Below are positions 39,850 through 46,901 of a DNA stretch of 64,000 nt, one piece after another. The notes below the pieces were generated by a model. The model was given only the letters and a program-made list of their open reading frames with translations. It did no database searches and was not told the origin of the DNA. The translations under genes were made by a program, and so were the position numbers. Every line of letters begins with the position of its first letter. The first letter of the stretch is position 1. The stretch comes from Stenotrophomonas lactitubi (lineage in GTDB: Bacteria; Pseudomonadota; Gammaproteobacteria; Xanthomonadales; Xanthomonadaceae), in contig NZ_PHQX01000001.1 in the NCBI RefSeq assembly GCF_002803515.1, positions 682,001-746,000 on the forward strand. Reading direction: 5' to 3'.

Positions 39850-40293
39850 CTACCCCGCAGCCTTCCACGGACGCCCCTGGCGGGCAGCGATATCCGCCGC
39901 GTCCTCGACCCCTTTCATCCACCAGTGGGTGTCGTCCAGGTGTGGCAGCGCGCCGCGCTCATCCAGCAGGCGGTCCAGTGCTTCGCATACGGCGAACTCC
40001 GCGTCCCGCTCTCGGCTGCCCGGTGGGTGCGCGTGCGCCCGGCCGTGGCGATATGCGGCCAGGGTCTTGGCGCCCATGTTCCGGCCCTGGGCCAACTTCG
40101 TGCTCACCAACGGATCAGCCCCGTTGTCCAGTAAGGCGCAAACGGTCGGAGCGTCAGCAGTAAGCAGGGCGACGTGGAACGGCGAGTAGCCACGGGCGTC
40201 GTGCGCGTTGGGTTGGGCCCCGCGCCCGATCGCCGCAGCCACCTGAGCGGGGTTGCGCTGTTGGATTGCAGCGAGCAACTCGGTGTTGGCCAT
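39850..40293 (-). CDS. Small ankyrin-repeat protein
   Basis: 147 residues. Two ankyrin repeats are clear (AAIGRGAQPNAHDARGYSPF and HVALLTADAPTVCALLDNGA), then a variant. It lies 25 bases upstream of the HEPN gene on the same strand and may be its partner. The inverted CCCCCTTGCG and GACTAAAGCG boxes sit in its promoter region, as for the large ankyrin gene. Confidence 0.8.
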   Translation of the reverse strand: MANTELLAAIQQRNPAQVAAAIGRGAQPNAHDARGYSPFHVALLTADAPTVCALLDNGADPLVSTKLAQGRNMGAKTLAAYRHGRAHAHPPGSRERDAEFAVCEALDRLLDERGALPHLDDTHWWMKGVEDAADIAARQGRPWKAAG

Positions 40294-40327
40294 GCGTCCT
40301 CCTTTCCCACTGGTTTACCGCGGCAGC

Positions 40328-40395
40328 GGAAACGCGCAAGGGGGCAGGCGTTTGAAAAACTGTGGGGCAACCCCAGCAGTTTTTCGCTTTAGTCG
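40328..40395 (-). promoter_or_regulatory. Composite control region: GACTAAAGCG, AAAAACTG hairpin and CCCCCTTGCG box
   Basis: On the minus strand GACTAAAGCG (40394-40385) is followed by the hairpin AAAAACTG...CAGTTTTT (40384-40355) and CCCCCTTGCGCGTTTCC (40344-40328), 35 bases before the ankyrin start. The 19163 ankyrin gene has the same two boxes in the same order. On the plus strand the same DNA provides CGCTTTAGTCGGG ahead of the gene at 40453. Confidence 0.55.
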
Positions 40396-40452
40396 GGAAT
40401 GCCCACTGGACAGATGGATCTTATCTGCTTGCATGGGGTTGAAGGGATACAA

Positions 40453-40971
40453 ATGTATTCCATGGGGGAGACGGGGATGGGGATCGCGAAAACCATTGAT
40501 GGGGCGGGAGGAAAAACGCTGAAGCGGTCGAAACGTCCACCCACCCGAAACGCCGAGCTCTACACCGTGACCGTCTACCCCGAGCGAAAGAACGCCGCGA
40601 TCGCCGTGACTTGGCGCACCCCCACGGGGCATGCGAGAAGCCTTAACCTGGGTTGCCACGCCTTGCGGGTGATCGAAACCCAATCGGGGCTTCCCGACAC
40701 CAGCAACGGGCAGATCGCCTTTGAGCTTCGCATTCCGTTGCCGATGCTCGTGGCCATCCAGGCAGAAATGGGAATCGATAGCCGGCGGCGGAGGCGGGCC
40801 TATGTGCAAGCCATCGAGCGCGCTATCGCCATGACGCGGGAGCTGGGATTCCCAATTGGTGGGGCAAACCCCATCGGGGTTCCCCTCGACTTCAACGGCA
40901 TGCTGCTCCCCGAAAAGCCGACCCTTGTCACGGACAAGCGGCGAGCCGGGGTCCCAAGGAGGCCATTGTGA
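40453..40971 (+). CDS. Unknown protein, 172 residues
   Basis: The ATG at 40453 has GAAGGGA five bases upstream. ELYTVTVYPERKNAAIAVTW and TGHARSLNLGCHALRVIETQ suggest a beta-rich N-terminal half; the C-terminal half is helical and basic (DSRRRRRAYVQAIERAIAM). No domain is recognised. Its stop overlaps the GTG of the next gene. Confidence 0.6.
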   Translation: MYSMGETGMGIAKTIDGAGGKTLKRSKRPPTRNAELYTVTVYPERKNAAIAVTWRTPTGHARSLNLGCHALRVIETQSGLPDTSNGQIAFELRIPLPMLVAIQAEMGIDSRRRRRAYVQAIERAIAMTRELGFPIGGANPIGVPLDFNGMLLPEKPTLVTDKRRAGVPRRPL

Positions 40972-41744
40972 AACCAATCAATGGAATCAGGAAACGGGTG
41001 AAATGGTGGATTGACGAGCTTCGTGATCTCAATCCCTGGGGGCAAGTGAATTGGTGGATCGAAGCGTTTCGTGATCCCAGAAAGGGCTTGGATGACGACC
41101 CCTGTAAGGCGCGAGTGGACTTCTTCCTCTTTACGACGTTTTCCCCCCTCTTGATCCCCTACCTAAGGGTATTGGAGCGCCTCGGAATTCGCGTGGGTGT
41201 CAGGACTAAGCGGTGGCAGCGGTTATGGAAGGAGCCGCCTATCTTTCGGTTGTTGCGGTTTCGCCACAAGGAACGGGAACGATTCTATCTGAATGAACTT
41301 CAGCAACTGATTGCTGAAGGCGCCGATGTGAATGCTCGGGAGAAGGAAGGCGGAGAGACCGCGCTTCACCTGGCTGCACGATGTGGGCGGGTGGCCGTCT
41401 GTCGCGTGCTGTTGGCGGCTGGGGCAGATCCGAATGCCGAGCGTTCCGCGCAAGATTTCTCCGAGGAGGAGGGTATCTGGGTGCCCATCTTTTCGGCTTA
41501 CCTTGAGAGCAATGTTGAGTTGCTCGAGGTGTTGCTGGAGGCGGGGGCGGACCCCCATGTTGAAGCATGGGTGCGAAAGCTTGCTCCAGAGGAGAAGACG
41601 CACCCTGATGCGTGGCTTGAACAGCAACGTCCGGAAATACGCGATCGCCTATGCAGATGGGAAACGGAACAAGAGGCCCTGCGTTTGGATGCGACTCTCC
41701 CTGGCGCAACGAAAGCCGTTCCGAATAGTAGGGCACGGCTATGA
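40968..41744 (+). CDS. Ankyrin-repeat protein with basic N-terminal region
   Basis: 258 residues from GTG 40968 (GTGA overlap). The first 100 residues contain a short hydrophobic stretch (FFLFTTFSPLLIPYLRVL) that may touch the membrane. Ankyrin repeats follow (LIAEGADVNAREKEGGETAL, RVLLAAGADPNAERS, VLLEAGADPHVEAWV). It ends NSRARL. Partner unknown. Confidence 0.75.
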   Translation: MKPINGIRKRVKWWIDELRDLNPWGQVNWWIEAFRDPRKGLDDDPCKARVDFFLFTTFSPLLIPYLRVLERLGIRVGVRTKRWQRLWKEPPIFRLLRFRHKERERFYLNELQQLIAEGADVNAREKEGGETALHLAARCGRVAVCRVLLAAGADPNAERSAQDFSEEEGIWVPIFSAYLESNVELLEVLLEAGADPHVEAWVRKLAPEEKTHPDAWLEQQRPEIRDRLCRWETEQEALRLDATLPGATKAVPNSRARL

Positions 41745-41754
41745 GGGTGATCCC

Positions 41755-42369
41755 ATGAACCTGCAACTCACATGCATCTGCCGGGAGGACGTGTTCGCCG
41801 ATGGGTTTTCCTTCGCAGAACTGCTGGACGCGCCCTTGGCCGCGTTGCGCTGGGGTGGTGCGTGGTTGACCCAGTTGAAGCCCGGTGGGCCGGTGACCGA
41901 GGGCGCCATGCGGCGCTTTGCTATGGGCCAGGAGCTCGATGGGCAACAGCGGTTGTGGGAAGGCGAAGACCACCACACCTGTGCGGCGGGCTACCGAGTC
42001 TCGTTGCGCCTGCCCAAAGGGTTCGCGGCGTTACTGGACACCGACAGCGAGGAGAGGGCACGACTACAGGCTGCCCACCGCCACGCCGTTGACCATGCGC
42101 TGTCGTCCCTGCCGTTCCAGCGTGATCACCGGGTGCTCTTCGTTGCATCCGATCGGTTGGAGGATGACTGGACGCACCACTGGTTGTTCGCCATCGCATG
42201 CGCACCGAACGGAAAGTGGGAACGGCTTGCGCTGAGCTTGCGGTTGGCGGCCAGCGAGGACGCTTACACCCACGCCATGGGTGCCTTCATGGAAGCGTTG
42301 CTGGAGACCAAACGATTGGAGCGCTTCTTCCGCCCAGCCCCCGTGGGCCGACCGAGGCAGAGGCTGTGA
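41755..42369 (+). CDS. Unknown protein, 204 residues
   Basis: ATG at 41755. TCICREDVFADGFSFAELLD and WLFAIACAPNGKWERLALSL suggest a mixed alpha/beta fold. It has no signal peptide. It ends RPRQRL, and the stop overlaps the GTG start of the following RHH-like gene. Confidence 0.6.
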   Translation: MNLQLTCICREDVFADGFSFAELLDAPLAALRWGGAWLTQLKPGGPVTEGAMRRFAMGQELDGQQRLWEGEDHHTCAAGYRVSLRLPKGFAALLDTDSEERARLQAAHRHAVDHALSSLPFQRDHRVLFVASDRLEDDWTHHWLFAIACAPNGKWERLALSLRLAASEDAYTHAMGAFMEALLETKRLERFFRPAPVGRPRQRL

Positions 42370-42680
42370 CGCTGACGTCCAAGCCTCCCTTGACGGCCGT
42401 GCTGCCGAAAGTGTCCCTTTCTTCAACCTTGCGCCAGGCATTGGCCGCACGCGCTAGAGCAGCCGGGGTGAGCGAGAGCGAAGCCGTGCGCCAATGGCTC
42501 ACCGCCTACCTGGCGCGCCCCCAGCTGCTGCGCTCCCCCGTTGCCGGCCCCAGGGACGACCGCCTGCCGCCTATCCGGGCTTCCCGAGACCTGGCCGACC
42601 GCGTCCGCCGCGAGGCGCAGCGGCAGCACGTGAGCGTGGCGGAACTCATCCGTCGGGTGGTTGCGTTCCACGCGTTCTGA
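42366..42680 (+). CDS. Ribbon-helix-helix-like protein with two modules
   Basis: 104 residues from GTG 42366 (GTGA overlap). Two helix-helix modules are visible: VSLSSTLRQALAARARAAGV plus SESEAVRQWLTAYL, and RASRDLADRVRREAQRQHVS plus VAELIRRVVAFH. Each looks like a CopG/Arc half, so a single chain may form an RHH dimer. Its 3' end overlaps the convergent HNH gene by 35 bases. Confidence 0.6.
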   Translation: MTLTSKPPLTAVLPKVSLSSTLRQALAARARAAGVSESEAVRQWLTAYLARPQLLRSPVAGPRDDRLPPIRASRDLADRVRREAQRQHVSVAELIRRVVAFHAF

Positions 42681-43020
42681 GGCGCAACTTGGCCACGCTC
42701 GGCGGGTGCCACTTGCCCTTCGCCAAGCGTTTCTGCACGAACGCGCGGTAAGCCTCGGGGGAGGGCGGCGATTTGCGTTTGTGCCGGCGTGTGTTGCAGA
42801 GCCAGCAGGCGGCAGCGATGTTGCCTACCACGTCCTTGCCGCCTTCTTGTTGGGCGACCAGGTGCTCGGCGGTGCAACGGAGCGGCGTGGCCGTTTTGGC
42901 GCGCAGGCCGAACGGCTTTAGTTCATCGGGAGAGGCGTTCCACATCGGCACGCTGCAATAGCAGCACCGGCCCTTCTGGGCGAGGAAAGCCTCGGTTCTC
43001 AACCGTTGGAGTTTGGGCAT
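42646..43020 (-). CDS. HNH endonuclease, small
   Basis: 124 residues. KGRCCYCSVPMW, TPLRCTAEHLVAQQEGGKDV and NIAAACWLCNTRRHKRKS give the CxxC...H-N-H arrangement of HNH nucleases with two CxxC zinc ligands. It is a close relative of the protein at 53892-54257. Possible role in restriction, homing or DNA processing. Confidence 0.85.
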   Translation of the reverse strand: MPKLQRLRTEAFLAQKGRCCYCSVPMWNASPDELKPFGLRAKTATPLRCTAEHLVAQQEGGKDVVGNIAAACWLCNTRRHKRKSPPSPEAYRAFVQKRLAKGKWHPPSVAKLRLRTRGTQPPDG

Positions 43021-43178
43021 GCTTAGATCTCAAAAGACAGGAAAAACCATCCCGTCGTCGCTTGTGCGATCGAATCGGGAACCTGTTGCCTTGAGCTAAG
43101 CAGGCAATACGCCGGGGGCATTTCCCCTCGCGGCAAGGGAGTTATCGCGCCCAGGGGCGATGGGTGTCAAGATGGGCC

Positions 43179-43416
43179 ATGACTACCCTTGGACAGTTGA
43201 CTGGCCTGCTCGACTCCCTGGAAGCACGTTTTCAGGAGCTGCCAACTTCGAGCTCCCACGGACGGAGAATTTTGGATGGCGTTGGTCGGAGACGCCGATG
43301 TGATTGAAAACGAGGCTGGTGACCACATCGATCCCGTGAACCGCTGGATCAACATTATGTTGCGCCGGCACGGGCGCTACTTGGTGGCATTGAGGAGGGG
43401 CAGTGAGTCTTTCTAA
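43179..43416 (+). pseudogene. Possible frameshifted small gene ahead of the HEPN-like gene
   Basis: Frame 1 opens at ATG 43179 (MTTLGQLTGLLDSLEARFQE) and ends at 43307. A second frame gives MALVGDADVIENEAGDHIDP from ATG 43276 and ends at 43416. Both have protein-like composition, and a single-base change near 43245-43270 would join them into about 78 residues. The end overlaps the start of the next gene at 43403. It may be a broken antitoxin, two genes, or chance. Confidence 0.35.
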
Positions 43417-44347
43417 GCGAATGATGGGGTTGGACGACGAATTGCCGGAGGTTGATTCGGAGGCTTTCAGCGACCTGGACACCTGCGAGGTCGAGGACGA
43501 CTGGTTGCGCGCAGCCGATCCCGAGCAGCAATCGGCCGCGATGCGGCACTGGCTGATGGCCCGTTACTGCGATCCGGCTAACGAAACCCCCTATAACTCC
43601 GAAGTGGGCTACATCTACACCCGCGGTGGTCCCTGGCATCCCCGCGACGTGCTCATGGAGCGCTTTGAAGGGGTTGCCGACTTCGACACGATCGAGCAGC
43701 TGGTGGCCGACATCTTCGCCGAGATAGGTGATGAGTTGGCACCGACAGCGCTCACCGCCGAGGAAGACTGGGATGTTGAGGTCGAAACCGCCGACAGCCC
43801 CATCCAAGATCTCCGGAAACGGTCGGGCGACCTGATGTTGGTGCTGCAGATGGAAGGGCCCGAGCCCGGCAAGTTTCAGGCAAGGAACTTGGTTTACGCC
43901 GCTCTGATCACCGCACTGGAAACTTTCCTGTGGGAAACGGCTGTGTGGTGGCTGGCCAACGAAGCTGGCAGCGTCGACCGTCTGGTGGCCGCACGGGCAT
44001 CCTTCTCGAGTGATCGCCGGTTGAAAGACATGGTGGGCGGAGAACAGATGGAAATGGAAGGGCGACGACAGCGGATCCACAACGGCATGAAAGACATGGT
44101 CTGGCATCGCTGGCGCAGCAACTGGCCGTTCCTCGCGGCTCTGCTGGACGTTGAGATGCCTAGCCATGACACGTATGGCTTCACTGCAGCCGCGTCGAAA
44201 CGACATGACATCGTTCATCGGTTCGGGCAGAACAAGGATCGCACCGAGGCCGTCTATGCGACCACCGCCGAGGTGGAGGCCCTGGCGGACGCCGTGCTGG
44301 CCTTCGCAGATGACTTGAACGCCCGTATTGCGGCGAGAGGGCTTTGA
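43403..44347 (+). CDS. HEPN-like protein of 314 residues
   Basis: GTG start at 43403. The C-terminal part has AAASKRHDIVHRFGQNKDR with R-x4-H (RHDIVH), the HEPN catalytic pattern, after a long helical region (LVYAALITALETFLWETAVW). The N-terminal 90 residues are acidic with YNSEVGYIYTRGGPW. It may be an RNase effector. The small upstream frame may encode its partner. Confidence 0.6.
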   Translation: MSLSKRMMGLDDELPEVDSEAFSDLDTCEVEDDWLRAADPEQQSAAMRHWLMARYCDPANETPYNSEVGYIYTRGGPWHPRDVLMERFEGVADFDTIEQLVADIFAEIGDELAPTALTAEEDWDVEVETADSPIQDLRKRSGDLMLVLQMEGPEPGKFQARNLVYAALITALETFLWETAVWWLANEAGSVDRLVAARASFSSDRRLKDMVGGEQMEMEGRRQRIHNGMKDMVWHRWRSNWPFLAALLDVEMPSHDTYGFTAAASKRHDIVHRFGQNKDRTEAVYATTAEVEALADAVLAFADDLNARIAARGL

Positions 44348-44348
44348 C

Positions 44349-44450
44349 ATGTGCCACTCTGACGAAGACGAAGACGAAGACGAAGACGAAGCGAGGGCTT
44401 TTCACGATGGGCGCGCCCCGTATTACGAGCTCGTCAAGGCCACAGCCTGA
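44349..44450 (+). CDS. 33-residue acidic protein with GACGAA repeat
   Basis: MCHSDEDEDEDEDEARAFHD is encoded by five tandem GACGAA units (44361-44390). The stop overlaps the next start (TGATG), so translation is coupled. Repeat number changes would keep the frame and change the length of the acidic run. Confidence 0.45.
   Translation: MCHSDEDEDEDEDEARAFHDGRAPYYELVKATA
44361..44390 (+). repeat. Five tandem GACGAA hexamers
   Basis: Exact 6-bp repeat, five units, inside the small acidic reading frame. Such simple repeats can change copy number by slippage. Confidence 0.9.
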
Positions 44451-44992
44451 TGCGTTTCAGCGAGCGCGAGATCGGCGCGTTGGTGTTGGCCCTTGCCGTG
44501 GGCGGTCTGCTGTTCGCATTGCTTGACGAACCCAACCTACCGTCGCGGTGTGCCGACGGTTGGCACTCGCCCTCTATCGGGGAAACCGGTGCGTGTTCAC
44601 ACCACGGTGGCGTTGTGCCTGGGCGCGACCCCACCCCATGGTGGAAACGCGCGCTTCCCCTCGGGGCTGGCTTGGTGATTTTCCTGGTGCCAGCTTGGCG
44701 CAACGGGGCGTTTCGACGCCAGACGCATGATCCCATGGCCACCTTCACCGATCCGGTGTCGATGGAGATTCGCCAAGCGATGGAGGAAGGCAGCGATGTT
44801 CGCTTCCTCTACACGAAGGAAGGGCAGGTGCCGCAGTGGCGCACCGTGACGCCCTTGGAGTTGACACACCTGCACCGCGCCAGCCATGCGTCCCGGTGCG
44901 TATTGGCCTACTGCCATCTGAGGCAAGCCAAGCGTCACTTCGTCCTGTCCCGTATCGAGCAGATGAGTCGCGTGGCGGCTATGCGCCCGTAA
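44450..44992 (+). CDS. Membrane protein with DUF3761-like motif and WYL-like domain
   Basis: 180 residues. An N-terminal helix (GALVLALAVGGLLFALL) is followed by a CADGWHSPSIGETGACSHHG motif, like the cysteine/His-His-Gly motif of DUF3761-type exported proteins, then a second helix (GAGLVIFLVPAW). The C-terminal 80 residues resemble a WYL domain: EIRQAMEEGSDVRFLYTKEG, WRTVTPLELT, CVLAYCHLRQAKRHFVLSRI. WYL domains sense ligands and usually accompany an HTH, absent here. The domain assignment is my reading only. Confidence 0.6.
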   Translation: MRFSEREIGALVLALAVGGLLFALLDEPNLPSRCADGWHSPSIGETGACSHHGGVVPGRDPTPWWKRALPLGAGLVIFLVPAWRNGAFRRQTHDPMATFTDPVSMEIRQAMEEGSDVRFLYTKEGQVPQWRTVTPLELTHLHRASHASRCVLAYCHLRQAKRHFVLSRIEQMSRVAAMRP

Positions 44993-45069
44993 TCTAACTT
45001 CCGGCCACTATTTGGCCTCTACCCAGCCTATGGGCTATAACCCATGGCTCCCTTGAACGGAGGTGCCCC

Positions 45070-45600
45070 TTGGCCCTGACCACCCTGAAATCCCTCAACG
45101 CCGAAATCAAACAGCTCGAAGCCCAGAAGAAGTTGGTGGAGAAGCGCGACGGCGAGGTGCCCAAAGCCCTGGCGGTCCTGCAGAAGTATGCGAAGGTCCT
45201 CAGTCCGGCCCAGCGGCGGCAGGTGGCCAAGCTCATCGGAGAAACGATCGACGCCAAGCCGGCGCGTGCCGCCAAGGCCGCCGCGGGTCCCCTCAAGGGA
45301 CGCAAGCTTGGCAAGGTGGCGCCGAAGTATCGCCTTCCTACCGGTGAGGCGTGGGCAGGCCGTGGCTTGGCCCCCAAGGCCTTCACCGCGTGGGCCAGGT
45401 CCGCAGAGGGCAAGGCGTGGGCCCAGGCCAACCCGGGCAGCAAGTTCCCGTCGGCTGATGGGACGGTGAAGAAAGCTCCGGCCAAGGCGGCCAAGACTGC
45501 GGGCAAGCCGGTGAAGAAGGCCGCCCAGAGGGCCGTCAAAAAACTTGCGAAGAAGGCCGTCGCCAAGAAGGCCAGCAAGAAGGCCAGCAAGAAGGCCTGA
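45070..45600 (+). CDS. H-NS-family protein with lysine-rich tail
   Basis: 176 residues from TTG 45070 (GGAGG at 45059-45063). The N-terminal coiled-coil (LNAEIKQLEAQKKLVEKRDG) and YRLPTGEAWAGRGLAPKAFT match H-NS/MvaT-like proteins whose AT-hook (WxGRG..P) binds AT-rich DNA. After residue 130 a histone-H1-like tail of KKA repeats extends it. It may silence the element or regulate the host. The 12-base repeat GCCAGCAAGAAG is visible at the 3' end. Confidence 0.8.
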   Translation: MALTTLKSLNAEIKQLEAQKKLVEKRDGEVPKALAVLQKYAKVLSPAQRRQVAKLIGETIDAKPARAAKAAAGPLKGRKLGKVAPKYRLPTGEAWAGRGLAPKAFTAWARSAEGKAWAQANPGSKFPSADGTVKKAPAKAAKTAGKPVKKAAQRAVKKLAKKAVAKKASKKASKKA

Positions 45601-45602
45601 TC

Positions 45603-46022
45603 ATGCGCGGCCTGTTTCCCAAGAAGAAGGGCCGGCTCTCGCCCCAAGGTAAGGCCATTGCGGCGGCCCACGCACTCCTGGACACCATGGAGGGCCGCCT
45701 TGACGAGAAGGCGGCTGGGCGTTGGTTGCGAGACGAGGTCGGGCTTCAGTGGTCAATGCTGACCTGCGTGCAATACCTCTCGGGAAAGGAAGCCCTCGGG
45801 GCGCTAAAGGCGCTGCCGAACGACTGGTCGGAGCGCGGTCGCACCAAGCAGCACCTCCAAGCCGCTTCCATCCTGGCCGCCCATGCCGTCGCAAACATGA
45901 GGCAAGACGGGAGAATGCTGTGCGCCAGCGACTTTGCTCACGAATTCAAAGGAAAGACAGTCGAGCAGTGGTTGGCTGAAGCTTCCATTGATGCGGCGAG
46001 CGGTGCGGGGCCAAGCGTCTGA
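45603..46022 (+). CDS. Unknown protein downstream of the H-NS-like gene
   Basis: 139 residues, ATG three bases after the H-NS-like stop. The N-terminus is basic (MRGLFPKKKGRLSPQGK); the rest is helical (AIAAAHALLDTMEGRLDEKA, LQAASILAAHAVANMRQDGR). No domain is recognised. Operon context suggests shared regulation with the H-NS-like gene. Confidence 0.6.
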   Translation: MRGLFPKKKGRLSPQGKAIAAAHALLDTMEGRLDEKAAGRWLRDEVGLQWSMLTCVQYLSGKEALGALKALPNDWSERGRTKQHLQAASILAAHAVANMRQDGRMLCASDFAHEFKGKTVEQWLAEASIDAASGAGPSV

Positions 46023-46453
46023 CAAACTGGCATCGGAGCGTTGGCAGCGGATCCGTCAGCTCAATCTCCGTCCCTGATCGGAGGTGCCCCCAACCCTGGC
46101 GCCTCTAGGCATGCTCTGACCTCGCTGGCGCCCATGGTCACCCATTGTGGATAGAGCGCGTTTGGCTCCCGATGCTTTGTCTTGTTGGCATTCCTTGGGC
46201 CGGCAATGCAGTGTTCGAGAAGCCCTCTATTTTCAGATCGTTAGCTCCTTCGATCGAGGCCGCGCTCCACCCGGTGGTTCCAAGAATCGGGATCTCAAGC
46301 TGGGCGCTTGTCGGCCGCTAACCTCACGGACGACCAGGCTTGTGGTGCCAGTTGCGCAAGGGGGCGGGGGCACAAACTATGTTCTCCACTTTCTCAATCC
46401 GTGCGACGAGATTTGGTTCCACTGGCGTCCCAACCAACACAAGGAGCTTCAAG
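46023..46453. other. Non-coding gap upstream of the two-gene module
   Basis: 431 bases without a convincing gene; several open frames cross it but none looks protein-like or well placed. GCGCAAGGGGG at 46354-46364 is an inverted partial CCCCCTTGCGC box, 90 bases before the gene at 46454. Confidence 0.5.
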
Positions 46454-46873
46454 ATGGCATTGGATATTTCGGCCGCCCAGGCGCGCGGCAACATGGCCTC
46501 GGTGCGCGATCAGTGGGTGTCGGCACACTTGGAGCAGATCACTGCGGTGATTTCGGCCGCCTCCGACAGCGGCGAGATGGCAGCTTCGTATGAGCTCCAG
46601 GTGAGTGAGAGCCAAGAGGCTGGGCTTGAGCGAGTCATGGAAGCCTTGACGGTCCAAGGATTCTCTGTAGTTCGGCGTGGTAGGCGCACTGTTGTTAAGA
46701 AGTCGGCTGTGCGACGCAGCCTTGCTGACCTCGCTGCCGGCAATCCGGTGCCGGAGGGCGAGACGGGTCACAAGGAAGATGTGGTGTTGGATATCAGCTG
46801 GGCCGATGAGGAGGAAGTGTCCGAAGACGCAAGTGGTTTCAGCCTGCCGCTGACCCCGGCGCCGTTGATCTGA
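46454..46873 (+). CDS. Short partner of the membrane module
   Basis: 139 residues from ATG 46454. ALDISAAQARGNMASVRDQW and ISAASDSGEMAASYELQVSE parallel the first 90 residues of the next gene's product (VSAADLRRTAQQRSDAWADK...), so the two share an N-terminal domain. The C-terminal part is acidic. No membrane helix is present. It lies 28 bases upstream of the large gene. Confidence 0.65.
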   Translation: MALDISAAQARGNMASVRDQWVSAHLEQITAVISAASDSGEMAASYELQVSESQEAGLERVMEALTVQGFSVVRRGRRTVVKKSAVRRSLADLAAGNPVPEGETGHKEDVVLDISWADEEEVSEDASGFSLPLTPAPLI

Positions 46874-46901
46874 TCACCTCGCCAAGCGAAAGGAGCTCGT
46901 T

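Noticed and set aside
46147..46593. 148-codon open frame
   Set aside because: Overlaps the start of the supported gene at 46454 in another frame and has no family-like sequence.
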